NCBI GenBank assembly: GCA_028023455.1
Contig: JAQFVV010012497.1
Location: 560,001 to 624,000, forward strand
Length of the DNA stretch: 64,000 nucleotides
Reading direction: 5' to 3'
Source of the DNA: Epiperipatus broadwayi
Lineage: Eukaryota > Onychophora > Udeonychophora > Euonychophora > Peripatidae
In this document: positions 1 through 12,083 of the stretch, piece by piece
Layout of the letters: each line of letters starts with the position of its first letter
How positions within the stretch are numbered: position 1 is the first letter of the stretch
Notes under the pieces: model-generated
The model's input: only the letters and a program-made list of their open reading frames with translations
What the model was told of the DNA's origin: nothing
The model's database searches: none
Program-made: the position numbers and the translations under genes

Positions 1-1318
1 TGGTTTTGAAAATTGTCTGAACTGCATAAATCTTGAAGAAAATTCATCAATTATTGATTGAATAACAGCACAATAGTCTTGCATTAATTTTATATGAACT
101 GGCTTTTCATGAAATTCTAAATCAGTCAAGAACTTTTTTAGATTTGGAAAATATTTGAAGGTATAAGAAATAACATCATGGTTGAAAATTTGTAATTTAA
201 CTTCAAATGCTTTGATCAAATCAAACATGACAACAATTGTCTTATTATAACCTTGCGATTTCACATTTAATTCATTTAGATGTTAACACATATCAGTAAA
301 AAAGCTATTCAACATCCATTAGTGCAGTATATTTTTTAATGATTTTCTCATTACATAAAAACAGTCTAATTTCATCTAAACAAATAATGAATCTTTGAAG
401 AACTTTTCCTTGACTTAACCATTGGACATTGTTGTACATAAGCCATTGTATACTGAGTTTACCTCACTTAATGTGTAGATTTAAAATTGACTAACTTAGT
501 CATAACATTCCTAACATCATCCAGTGGCTTAAAGCTTGCCTTTGTGCATAAAACCTGCTGATGTATAATGCAATGAAAACACAAAATTGAATGTCCATTA
601 AGGTTGGTAAATAAACTGAGAAAACCATATTCTTTTCCAGTCATAAGCACTATCTGTAGTTACTGATATAATTTTGGCAACATCTATTTCTTTTTCAGCA
701 AGTACATATATCTTATTTTTGTTGTTATTACTTATGAGTTTAAACTGATTAATTCTTCTTTGATATTATTCCCAACACAATAGCAAATAAAAATAGGCAA
801 ACGGGCTAATCCATTTTCATCAAGGCAGAGAGAAATTAAACTAGAATATTTTATATTTCTTTTTTGTTGGTAAGTTATATTGTTAGCCATTTGCAGCATT
901 CTTTCTTTGACTGTATTTTTAGCCAATGGTAAATCTTTTATGTTCTGAATAATTTTTGCTTTGTTTTTAAAATCTTCAAAAAGAACTTGTGCACATATCA
1001 TCCAAGCTTCTTTCATACATTCTCCATCATTAAAAGGTTTTCCGTTTGGCAATTACATTTGAAATAAAAAAACTAGCAGCAGTTATATTTGAATGATTTT
1101 CGATAAATTTCATTATAGATGTTGATGGAATATTTGTATTTTTAACTGCTTGGGCAATATATTCTTTTTGTTCATTTTTACTTTTTTCACAGAGCGATTT
1201 ATGATTGGTCTCATAATGCCATTTTACCAATGATGTTCTCAATACAATTGTTCTGGAATATAAAACACATACTGCCTTGGTGGCTTTGTTAATCATTCCA
1301 TACTCATCAGTCTACCAA
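1..1318 (-). pseudogene. hAT transposase pseudogene, ZBED5/GTF2IRD2/FAM200-like, 3' end outside window
   Basis: Reading from right to left on the minus strand, three frame-shifted blocks appear in the normal order of ZBED5-type transposases. The N-terminal block (about 1,296-1,030) resembles the BED-type zinc finger, but the expected second Cys is Tyr (CVLY), so the finger looks broken; HYETNH keeps the His pair. The second block (1,052-732) carries GKPFNDGE and SLCLDENG, the family's GKPFTDGE and LALDES regions that start the RNase-H-like fold. The third block (650-468) has FHCIIHQQVLCTKA, close to the conserved CLHCIIHQQ-LC motif. From about 440 to 1 the frame continues with VQWLSQGKVLQRF, LNELNVKSQG and IKAFEVKLQ, typical of the alpha-helical and C-terminal region. 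Several in-frame stops occur near 250-330. No intact gene remains. Such transposases are also domesticated in vertebrates, but this copy is clearly decayed. Confidence 0.85.
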
Positions 1319-2011
1319 TTTTAAAATTCTCTACTCCTTAACAATTTTTGTTTTTTATTTTCACTAATCATATTAACATAATGGTAACAAATTTATTTAA
1401 AAATAATTTTAAATGAGCTTTAATAATTTTATAAATCAAAGATTTATTATATGTTAAAATATATTACTATTCTTACATTTCACTTTTACAGCAAAACTTC
1501 AAGCAAAAAAAAATATCATTGATGGCATTGATTATGCATTTCGTTCATTTATTCTCGATTTTGATTACATTAAAAAAAAAAGAATGGTGTCAACACATTT
1601 AAATGAAAAAAAGATTAGGACAGAAAACCATTTGATTACTTTTATTTTAGATTTGAAAAAATTTACTTCAAAGAGTTATAAAATATTTTACTGAATTTAC
1701 TTTCTAGTTTTATTGGAATCATTAGATAAGTTTATAGAATATGATATCACAGTATACCGTACCACTTTAATTGACTTAGAATATAATTTATTGCTTTTAA
1801 TCAGAGTTCAATTGTAAATTGAATTCTAATATAATATTTATTTATTTTGCCTTTAGTTTACAGTAAATTTTGATTAGTACAGATTTTAGCAACAAGAGAA
1901 ATATTGAATAATTTAAAGCATAGAAAATTATGATATGTAAATAGTTTGCATGCCAATAAAAAATTTGAACATGCCACCTCTAAAACATGTGCCATAGGTT
2001 TGCCATCACTG
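1..2011 (-). mobile_element. hAT-family DNA transposon (ZBED5/GTF2IRD2-like), 5' part, running off the left edge
   Basis: The element reads on the minus strand. Its 5' terminus is at 2,011: read from there, the minus strand begins CAGTGATGGCAAACCTATGG and continues with an inner GGTGGCATG motif, the form of terminus I associate with hAT elements of the Charlie/SPIN type. About 690 bp of noncoding sequence separates this end from the transposase remnant at 1-1,318. The 8 bp just outside the end are ATATAAGG (2,012-2,019), the candidate target-site duplication; the partner would lie left of the window. Many stops and frameshifts show it is inactive. Family assignment rests on the protein remnant; the terminal repeat match is from memory. 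Confidence 0.75.
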
Positions 2012-2987
2012 ATATAAGGGAGTAGAAGAATTTTACATAATATTCAAGTAAAAAAGTATAAAGATAATATATTTATTTAATCAGTTTGTATGACATCAAA
2101 AATAAATATTTTATACATAAAAGTGGGATGGATAGAGGAAAAAACACTTTACTATCAATGCTTAAGTACATAAATTAATAAATTTATCTATTCAATGAAG
2201 ACAATGTGCCCAATTTTTCATCTAAACAACCAGGAAACATATCTTAATCTAAATATAACTTTTTTTGCAATAATAGACTAAAACCCAGTTCTGCTCCATG
2301 CTACTTAGCAATAACCTTGCATCATAGTCTAATCTTTTTTTTTTTCATTTATCCAAGATTAGATCAAAATTAATTTTTAGAAACAATATTTTTATAAAGC
2401 TCACTGGTACTATTTGTGATTGTGATGCAAATACTTTATGAACAGCTTCCTTAGCACTACCATATTCTGCTGGGGACTACTGTGCTTTTATTTGGAAAAA
2501 ACTTCACACACTAATATCTGAATATTCAGTTAAATATTACCATCACTAATATAACTGGCACATTCAAATTTACTCCTTTTGATTGGCTTTCTGTTATATC
2601 ATATATAAATCTGCCAGATTAAATTTGCCAATAATTCAAGTTATAGTTTCATCACTTACTCCTTTACTCTTTTTGGATGTTCAACCAAAAATCTGTGATT
2701 GAAAAATTATAACCAAAAAAAATGAAATTATTATGAGATTTTAAATAATTTTTCCCCTCCAAATCCAATAAAAAGACAGTTGGATTTGATCGTCATCAAC
2801 ACAACTGGAGACTTATCAACAGATTTGAGACAATGAATGATTATTATGTCTATCTGGTTTTTAAATGGAATTTAGAAGCCACTCATCTTTATAAACTCAA
2901 ACTATATGACTAATGACTGCTGTAGAAATATAGGATTTAAACCACTAAACATCACATGATCACCATTTCTTATGCTTGCTCAAGCTG
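2012..2987. other. AT-rich noncoding stretch
   Basis: No coding frame of note, no RNA gene and no clear repeat was seen on either strand. It lies between the hAT terminus and a small fold-back repeat. A few less AT-rich stretches (2,760-2,830) could be old repeat remnants but match nothing else in the window. Confidence 0.5.
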
Positions 2988-3131
2988 TTAAAACAGGAAA
3001 AACTCTTCATACAGCAGTGCCATTTAGTGTAAGCCAGAGTAATCAATGGATGCAAGAAGATTTCTATCTAATATCTATTCATTCAATATCCCCAGACTAG
3101 TTTACTGTATGGAAAGTTTTGCCTGTTTTAA
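2988..3131. repeat. Fold-back repeat with 27-bp inverted arms
   Basis: The arm at 2,988-3,014 (TTAAAACAGG...CATACAG) is the reverse complement of 3,105-3,131 with three mismatches in 27 positions. The 90-bp interior contains, on the minus strand, GCATCCATTGATTACTC. The same interior block followed by the same GTTTTGCCTGTTTTAA arm recurs at about 19,890-19,975, so this is a dispersed non-autonomous element and not a chance hairpin. No coding capacity. The element class is unknown; a small MITE is the simplest reading. Confidence 0.6.
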
Positions 3132-6100
3132 TTATAGGATTTAATAAAGTAGTCAATGAATATCTTCTAATTGGAATCTCCATAAGTTCCTTTATGACAA
3201 TTTATTAAAAGTCAACTAGTTTTTTAAAAAATGTCTATATACTAAATAAATGGGATAAAAAGATACTAAAAATTAGAGAAATTCTTACTGTTTTATAGTT
3301 TTAAAAATATAAATTAAAAAATTGAAAGATAAATTTAATTTTACTTACTGTGTAGCAGTAGAGAAATGATAATGCAATCAACATTAGGAGTAAAGTTTTT
3401 AATATAAAACTGATAGTGAATGTTTATTTACACTGATATTTTAACAAATACTAGTTTGGGATTAACACAAAGCAAGAAATTTAGGATAATTTGATATTTT
3501 TATTAAACAAAGAAAAATGAAAATATTTCATTTTCAATTAAATTGCAAAATGCATAAAAATGAGATTTCATCATATATAATGGAATTGTTTGTAGGTAAA
3601 TCTTAATTAAAATATTAGGTTTTTTATTTTATTTCAGATTATCTGTTTTGAATGAGTATATACATAGTGTATATATATTATAAACAATAATAGTTTTCTA
3701 GAATAATCATATAGAATAATAAAATCTATAAATGTTTGATGTTATTGCAAAATAGCATTTTCTCAACTGGTGGGTCTTGGAAGCTAATTTGAATTGTAAT
3801 ACCTTTGAAAATCTTCATTTTAATAAGTATATATAAATAAATTTGAATAAAAAATAAGCTTCAATCACAGTGCTTGAAACACTTGTTCTTTATGTCTTGT
3901 AAAAAACTGACCATATTTCAATGAAGCTAAAAAGGCAAAATCATATATAATTAATTTTATTAATGAAACTTCTGTACGAATGTAAACTCCAATCACAGTA
4001 TTTGAAACATTTGTTATTCAATTGCCACACCATGTAAAAACTGATTAATTACTGTAGAATATATATATTTCGGGAAAATTTGCCACCAGATAGTGATCAG
4101 TTTTTTTGTTGTTGTTGTATAGTGATTGAATAGTGAATTTCTCAAATATCCAAGTTTGTTTACATAAACTTCTATATGCAGTTATTTATTTGATTATAAA
4201 TATTACCTCAATTGTAAATTTATATTAGTAATATAAGAGTGAAAGAATTAGTTGTTTTCTTATACTTGTTATCCTCGATAAATATTCTTTTATGTGTTAA
4301 AGGTTTGTTTTAATTGTATGTAAAGGTATATAATTTATTTTAAACAAAAAAGAAATCATTTCAAGATAGGGTTTCCAACAATTTTGTTATTAAAAATTGT
4401 GTATTGCTATTCTATATGATATTTTTTAATAAATGTTTTGTTCCATGCTAACGTCTTACAAGATTTGCAGTTATATTTGGTTGTGATGCGTACTTTAAGC
4501 TTTATCAACAGGATAGTCACACATATAATCCAGATATTATATAAAGCTGTCCATGCATTTGATATCTTTTCACATCTTTTTTGTTAGCTGTGCTTTAAAT
4601 ATTTCACTTCTGCATTTAAATCAAATTGTAAATATAAACAAATGTTTACTTATAATAGCAAAATATCATTGGTATGATAAAGATGCATTGTTATCAATAG
4701 AGCAGTTGATTTTAAAATAATTTTAAAACAAATTTTTATGATCAAATATATTATGGGTCTGTATCAGTGTTTGTTACTTTATCTTATTTCTCAGGATTAT
4801 GGAAAGAAGCCTATTTGAATTTACAAATATAGCTAAAATAATAAGATAAATAATGATAAAATTTCATTTTATCTTCAATGTAAAAAAAAAGATTTGAAGT
4901 GGGTGTGGGTATAACATTAGTTGGCTGCCATCCAAAGAATAAAAAAAAAAAAAAGAATATTTCAGTGGGGGAAGGGAGGGCTTATTAGAAATATCATACA
5001 TTTATAGTGATAAAATGTTATATCTCTGATAAAAGATAGCATATTAACATTTTAGTAAGTATATTTGAATCTTTACTTATTGATTTGTTTTATTAAAGTT
5101 ATTTTTTTTATTAAAATTATTGTAGAGATATTTTTCTTATAATCGTTCTTATATTTACATTATGTAATGAATCTGAAATCTTAAAATCATTAATCCATTT
5201 TTTTTTTCTGAAATTCATTATGATTCTAAATTTTTTTTATAATAAAAAAAAAGTTTTTAATTATATTTAGCTTAAATATAAAAATTTTAAATCCGAAGAA
5301 AATATTAATTTTATCAATATAAATAAATAAAATAAATCCTGAATGTAATATTGATTAAGATTTTTATTACTATTATTATCACAACTTACTAAAACTGTAA
5401 TGTTACTTTTATTCATCCATTTGAAGTTTAAACCTTATTGCAAGCTTTTTTAGAAAGAGAAAATAAAATTCTGAAGAGGACTAGGAATATATGATTAAGT
5501 GATTTGTTTTAATTGTTTAAATAATATCACCTCCACTCCTAGTTATTAAGATATAATGCATATTCTAGCCCCCACCACCACATCACCACACACTTAAGTA
5601 TATATAGTTGGGGAAATTGGATTTAAAAAATTGAGCAAGGTAATACAGTATAGAATGAAAACTTTTTATCTTTAAAAATGCAAATCATTTTATAGTTTAA
5701 TTATAGAGATATAAAATTTTAAATACTTTTGGTATATTATATTTATTGTAAAACTTGATGTTCATTCTTTAGAAGCATTTATTATGTATAATAAATTTCA
5801 ACAGATGAAAAAACTGAAAACTGCTAATTTGGATTTTTAGGGTAGTCACATTAATAAGACATGGAATTTTCTTAAGGTTCATATTATGGATACAAATAAA
5901 TCTATTCTTGGTAACTATTTTTTAAAAAAAATCATGAGTGGTTTATAAAAATAATCTTATTATCAGCTACTTATTTAAAAAGAAACATGGCAGAGTAATA
6001 AATTGAATGTGGAACTTCATAATATAAAGATTTAAAAGCAGATGTTCAATGATTGACAAGAAGATTTAAAAATGATTGATGATTAAAGTTTGCAAAATAA

Positions 6101-6289
6101 ATAGATACATTGATCACTTTAGATCCCCCCCCCTTTTTTTTTTTGATGTATTGAAAGTAATATATGGATCTGAAAAATTGTATAATCAATCAATTAAATC
6201 TATCTTTCCACTTTTATATGATCACAGTAATATTTAGATCATTTTTTGAATAATGATATATCCTTTTTATCTACTTGTTGAGATTTGGA
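3132..6289. other. AT-rich noncoding stretch
   Basis: More than 3 kb of low-complexity AT-rich sequence with poly(A)/poly(T) runs and a run of nine C at 6,125-6,133. The weak similarity between 3,855-3,900 and 3,985-4,030 (both with a CAATCACAGT-TTGAAACA core about 125 bp apart) suggests a small degenerate direct repeat. No supported gene. Confidence 0.45.
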
Positions 6290-7640
6290 CAAAGTATCTA
6301 GCTTAATGAAGTTATAATAGCCCTTGCTATTTTTAAAAATGGAAAAACTACAGCTTCTAATGAGATACTTGGAGAAGTTTTAAAATATAGTGGTGATATA
6401 TTAGCATCAGAAATGTTGAACATTTTTAGAAATATATGGACCCATGAGGTTGTGTTACCTGATCTTAAGAATGTTTCTATTATTCCAGTTTTTAAAAATA
6501 AAGGAATAAACAAGATTGCAGTAATTACCATGACATATCATTGTTATTTATTGCAGTAAAAGTATTTTCAATAATATTATCATAGATTAATGGTTACCAG
6601 AGACTCAGTGTGATTTTAAAAAATCACATGTTTTTAATTGCCAGGAAAATGCAAGAAAAATATTGCAGACAAAGGAATAATTAATATATTGCTTTTATTA
6701 ATTCACTCAATATATTTGATTCAATTATTCAAACAGTTCTTGGTTATTCATCATGATTCACCGTATTATTCAGTTTTTATATGATAGGCTGATAAATGTT
6801 ATTATCATAGAAAGAAAATCTGAGGTCTTTGAAATGAAAACTGATATTAATCTTTAAGTTTATTTTCAATTTTTATGACAGTTTTTAGATAGCTTAATAA
6901 ACAGTAACAGATTTGATGGTGGAATTTTTCATTAAACTAATTAAAATTGGAAACAAGAATTTCATCTTCTTGATTCTAGACTTACAATATGCTATGATTG
7001 TGTTATTTTTGCAAATGCAAAAGTGATCTACAAGATATATTTAAAGTTTTGAATGCATTTAGTAATTAATGTTCAAAAAAAAATGTGTCATTTCTCAGAT
7101 AATGATGGGGGGAAATCCAACGTTTAGTTTGGCAGATTTTTAACTAGAAAGATGGTCTTAGGTGTTGAGACTGAATACATACTCAATTTGCAGGGTTAGT
7201 TTAACAATTTAAAAGGATATGATATTTTATTATAATGAAATAATTATTGCAATCAAATTAGTTATGCACAGAGCTTGAAAAATTAAATTTGAATTTCTCT
7301 ATCAGCAAAACCTAAAGGCATTAGAAAATTTTTATTTAAAAGTGTTTTGTAAAATTCTACTAATAGGATGGTTCGATCATAAGACAAGCCATTATATTCT
7401 TCAGTTTCACCCTTCCTAAAAAAATATAGTGAACTTGAGAATGGTTTTCACGGAAGAGGTAGACCTTGTTTACATTATAAAGATTATCTCAAAGACATTC
7501 TAAAGAAGTGCAGTGTTCATTATTTTCATTAGATGTAGATGAGGATAGAAGACTGTGGAACTACAGTTAAAGATTGTATTAAAGTCTTTCATAAAAGAAA
7601 GCTTTCTGCAGAAAAGTTAGTAAATAGAATTACAAAATAT
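6290..7640 (+). mobile_element. Degenerate non-LTR retrotransposon (LINE), reverse transcriptase to C-terminus
   Basis: The plus strand reads through a broken reverse transcriptase. Near 6,335-6,530 the frame gives NGKTTASNEILGEVLKY, then IWTHEVVLPDLKNVSIIP and FKNKGINK, which match the LINE RT segment usually written GKAPGEDGIP-E, W..G..P.D.....I..(L/I)YKNKG. Around 6,575-6,620 a shifted frame resembles the L-E-SQCGFR block. At about 6,985-7,060 YDCVIFANAKSDLQ corresponds to the (Y/F)ADD-containing palm motif, with both catalytic Asp lost. At about 7,440-7,505 GRGRPCLHYKDYLK and ILKKC match the G-R-(R/K)-G-(R/K)-P-..-R(Y/F)KD C-terminal block. Stops and frameshifts are dense, so it is dead. 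No endonuclease domain is visible upstream, so it is probably 5'-truncated. It is a different family from the LINEs at 24 and 31 kb. Confidence 0.75.
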
Positions 7641-8875
7641 CAAATAAATGAATGAATAATGGATCAGCATGAACTGTATATATACAAATTTGAGATTTAC
7701 AGATTCAATTTGCATAGTCAGTGCAAACTCATCTCTAATACAATATTTTTATTATTTTGTATTTGAATTTTTTTAACTTTTCCCTTTTGATATTGGATTG
7801 TCCATTCTTATTTGCAAGTAGCTTCTGGTAGTAAATATTTTTAATTACAATAATGGCTAGTATTAATTAAATTTTATGCTTGAAAGTAAAGATAACTAGA
7901 CAATAACAATTAATTGTCAGTTGTAGTCTAGTCTGCCATTACTTGCAATTCTTTTACAGTTTTTATTTCAGTATCTATATGACAGAGAATAGAGTGCATT
8001 GAAAAACCTAATTGATATAGTGCTGAAATCTTTCAATAAGCAATTATATTATGCAGAAGTTAAAATGTAGCATCATAAAATATCAGATAAATAGAAAAAT
8101 AATTGGCATGTTCTACATGTGGTAGTATTTGTGGGTATGTCATTTTCAAAACTCATCTCTACAATAGTTTTTATTTTTTTCTCTTGGAGTTAAAATGTGT
8201 ATACTCATATATGAATAACTGCTGCTGACAGTGTATTTAGAATTACATCATAAACTTTAATAAGCTTTAAAACACTAAATTCTTTTTATTCTATAATTAA
8301 ACAATTTCATTCCCTCCCCTTCTTCCCAAAAGAAACCTTATTTTTGAATTATTTGTTTAATTCTCATAGCATTAGTCTTAGATTATATTTTAAATTTTGT
8401 ATTTACAACATTAACATAAATAATAATAATTATTATATATTAATAAATATCATGATATAATAAATCAATGGTCATGACTTTCATGTTTTATTATTACACT
8501 GCATTAAATGATGATGATCTTTTTAACTATTCTGAAAGTCATTTATGTTAGTATTATTTTATTCAATGCTCACTTTAAAAGTTTGCTACAGCCTCTTTTT
8601 TAAAACTAATATCTACCTAATTGGCCTTTTGCATTGCATTCATAATGTAGCCAGTGCTAACATTTTATTATCTATTCTAAAGATTTAAACAATTTAAAAT
8701 TATAAAGTTTGATTTGTTCAGCTATAAAATACTGAAACAATTGACTAACTATATATATGTTAGCTTTGATCTTTTTACCTGTAAACAATGGTGATTAATC
8801 ATAGATAATTAACTGTGGTCATCAAAATATGATTCATATCAATAATAATTATTTTTTTGACATGCATGCTTTAGT
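7641..8875. other. AT-rich noncoding stretch
   Basis: No supported gene, RNA or repeat. It begins just after the LINE C-terminal motif and may include that element's 3' untranslated region. Confidence 0.45.
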
Positions 8876-8879
8876 GCAA

Positions 8880-8985
8880 GGATAGAGTGGTCAACTTTGG
8901 AGTCAAGATTCATAGATTGTGTCTCCTCTGGTGCTTACACTTCTTAATGAATTCTTGAGCATTAAACCATTATTTTCTATATGTT
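8880..8985 (+). repeat. tRNA-derived SINE, copy 1
   Basis: A tRNA-like head (GATAGAGTGGTCAACTTTGG, A-box-like) is followed by a body GGTGCTTACACTTCTTAATG and the block TTCTTGAGCATTAAACCATT. The same order, with the block written as CTCTCAAGCAATAAACTA, recurs at 20,060-20,155 and, on the minus strand, at 44,108-44,215. Many invertebrate SINEs have this layout: a tRNA promoter head, then a conserved 'CCTTGGGCAAG...TTTAACC' body. The B box is degenerate. Confidence 0.5.
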
Positions 8986-11762
8986 AAATAAATAAATAGT
9001 ACTGTTTTATTATGTCTTTGAAAAATTATTATTGTCAAACCTATACAATTTTAGATCAACTTGCTTTTATGAAGGATTTGCTTCTTAACGTTGTATGTGT
9101 GTGTATAATTCATAAATCTAGCTTTTATGGAGGAAAAAATAAAGAGAAAACAATATATTGCTTATTTTCCATAGACATCTTTGGATGTTTATCTCATCAG
9201 TAAATTGATTTTTTATTTTAGCAAAGTTCTTATAAGCCTCCAACTCCAATGAATAGACTCCTAATTATTATTGTTTGATCTTAGAACTTTACTAATTTAC
9301 AAGGGAGTTTCTCTTTGGCTCTGATTTCTTAAGAATTATTTTAAATTTTTGCTCATATATATTATGATAAGTAAAATTATATTAAACCTATTCTGCTAGG
9401 TTTGCAAAACTTTGTGTGTGTGTGTATATATATATATAATAAATAATACTTTTTTATATTGAAATATGTAGTCAGGTTATGATCATTAAGTACTAATGAT
9501 AACTGGTTTGCCTTCTAATTGAAAATATAATAATCATTTTTCTATTATAAAATGTTATTGAACACAAGCAGCTAAAGGGCAGTTCAATTATTAATTAACA
9601 GTACTTAATTTATCTTCATCTGATTATTTATATGCATTTTTTATTATATATATATATAATTGCTTTTGTATTATATACTATGTATTTATATTAACCGAAT
9701 TTTATTTTCATCTAATTCATCATTTTGACCTTTTTATATTTGTCATTTTCAAAGTAGTTTTATTACATATATATCAAACAAAACCCTACTACTTGTCTAC
9801 ACAACTGTTTTAATATTTCAACCAGAGGACTGGTTTTCATTGGAAAATATGTCTTAATAGTTTCCTTCCAAATTTAAGCATTAAAAATCATTTAGAATCT
9901 GATAACATAATAAATTCCTATAGATTCAATAGATCAGTGGTTGAATGATTAAAAATGATTTTAAAAAGGATTATTAGTCTATAGGAATTTATTATATTAT
10001 CATTAAATTTATTTTTTAATGTTTTAAGTTTTGATGGACACTATTTGATTGTTTTTGTTTTGTTTTTTTTATGAAAAACAGTCTTCTGGTTGAAATTATT
10101 AAAGCAGCTGTGCAGACAAGTAACTGTGTTTTTTTTTTTTTATTTATATATATTTTTTTAGTTAGTTTATTTTATATTGTTTCCTTATATATAAAGATAT
10201 ACATTTTTAAGGCTGTTTTATCTGCATATATACTCTTGAGAAAGCAACCATCCAATATATAACAAAAGTATTGATTTATCTTATTTATGTATTATCATAG
10301 ATTTTTGTACAAGGATCTGAATATAAAAAGATTAAAATATTCAAATTATAGCATTCCTTTTATACTTTCTATTTGCAATCTCCTTATCATGTGATGTATT
10401 CCACTATTCAAAAAAAAGAAAAAAGTGAATAAAAAAATTATAAATTAATAAATAAAAAATTTTAATTTTCTACAGTTTAATTTGTTCTTATATAAGGTTT
10501 GAATACACATGTATATATAAAAATACATATTTAGTATTATTTGCAAATTTCGATATCAACTCCATGACATGGACTATTAAATGTTGTGAATATAAATGAA
10601 AAATAAATAATGCAGGAACTATAAAAATTTATGTGACAACAATATTTAATAACATTGGAATATATAACAAAATATAGTTTACAACAAATAAAGGAGAAAT
10701 AAAAAATTAAGAATTATTGAATAAGTAAGATTACCTATATATATATACAGTATATTACGATCACAGCTCTTATGTTTAAACGAACTAATAGAATATCAGC
10801 AATTCATTGTTAAGGCATCACTGCAATTGGGCATTAAAGGGAAATCCATTTATTACCTTTGAATCTTTAAATAAGCTGTGGGATATAATTTACATATAAT
10901 AATTAGTTAGCTGTTATGATTTAGTATATATCTAGAGAGATGGAGGGGGGATAAAAAGATGTTTATGTTTATTATACTATATAAAATAATTTAAAATAAA
11001 GATAAGTAAATTAAAATAAAATTTGTATGTCCTGCCTGCAATCACTAAGTAAATAATATTTAACAATTTTTAAAAAAAAAATTTAACATATTGTTTCTTA
11101 TCAAATCTTATTTTTTATTTTTACAACCATTTTTTATTACAGTTTTCCTTCAATGTTTTGACTGTTATATGGTAATTGTCAAGAATTTATTATTCCTATA
11201 TATATATAAGCAAGTGTATGTTTACAAAGAATTTCCAAAAACAGTAGAAAGTATTTTATAAATTATATATATTTTTTAAACTTCTTGCTACTTTCCTTTT
11301 ACATTTCCTTTTTTTTTTTAATTTACTTTTATATAAAATTCCCTTCAATTATTATAATTATACTTCTATAATTACACCAAGTTCCTAATACTTTCTACTC
11401 AAAACTGTTTTTTTTTTTTTTCATTTTTATATATCAACTTTGTTTAATTAATCTTTCATAATAAAATTTCACATTTTTCAATATCTCTTTTCCAAAATTT
11501 AAATGAAATCTAAAGAAAGTTTATATATAAAAAATGAGAAAACTAATTTTCAAAAAAAAATGTTAGGAATCTGGTCTAATTATAGAAGTGTAATTATGAT
11601 AATTGAAGGATATTTTAAACAAAAATGTAAAAAGATGTAAACAAATAGGAAAAAGAAAGTAAGCAAGAATTAAGTTTTTTAAAAAAACTACAATTTACAT
11701 CATAAAATATTTTTCATGATACTATGGTATTATACCTCCTATGATGTATTACTTCAGTGGCA
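8986..11762. other. AT-rich noncoding stretch with microsatellites
   Basis: Contains a (TG)n-(TA)n compound microsatellite at about 9,411-9,440, (TA)n runs near 9,640-9,660 and 10,735-10,750, and long T and A runs. No gene is supported. The open frames seen here (for example 10,071-10,262 on the plus strand) are T-rich, hydrophobic low-complexity translations. Confidence 0.5.
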
Positions 11763-11845
11763 TATTATTCTAAGTTTGTGATATATTTAAAATAATGCCT
11801 CTCTCGGGGGCATTATTTTAAAAATATCGCAAACTTAGAATAATA
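11763..11845. repeat. Long hairpin, 37-bp arms with 9-nt loop
   Basis: Arm 11,763-11,799 (starting TATTATTCTAAGTTTG) pairs with 11,809-11,845 with two mismatches in 37. The loop is TCTCTCGGG. The arms include the unusual block AAAATAATGCC / GGCATTATTTT. Such long near-perfect arms with a tiny loop are far beyond chance even at this base composition. It may be the remains of two abutting terminal inverted repeats (a collapsed MITE). Confidence 0.85.
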
Positions 11846-11855
11846 CATTTTACCA

Positions 11856-12083
11856 TGTGTAATACCTAACTTCAAATCTAAGAGAAAAAAAATGGAGAGA
11901 TATAGTCATTACGGAAAAAGGAAAAAAACATATTACGATATTAAATAAAAACAGAGTTGTGAGTTTTTATTACGTTGCTTCGTGCCATCAAAAACACACA
12001 CCCCACCTTGCGCATAATATGGCACTTTCTGCCATTAAAAATACCCAGCATATGTAATACCAAACTTCAAATCTAAAAAAAAA
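11856..12083. repeat. Short direct repeat pair about 197 bp apart
   Basis: GTAATACCTAACTTCAAATC at about 11,858 recurs as GTAATACCAAACTTCAAATC at about 12,055, each followed by TA and an A-rich run. The 170-bp interval is comparatively rich in C and CpG for this window (CATTACGG, TTACGTTGCTTCGTGCC, CTTGCGCA). It may be two copies of a short tandem unit or the ends of a small insertion next to the hairpin at 11.8 kb. Confidence 0.5.

Noticed and set aside
6298-6531. 77-codon minus-strand frame
   Set aside because: Shadow of the plus-strand reverse transcriptase of the 6.3-kb LINE.
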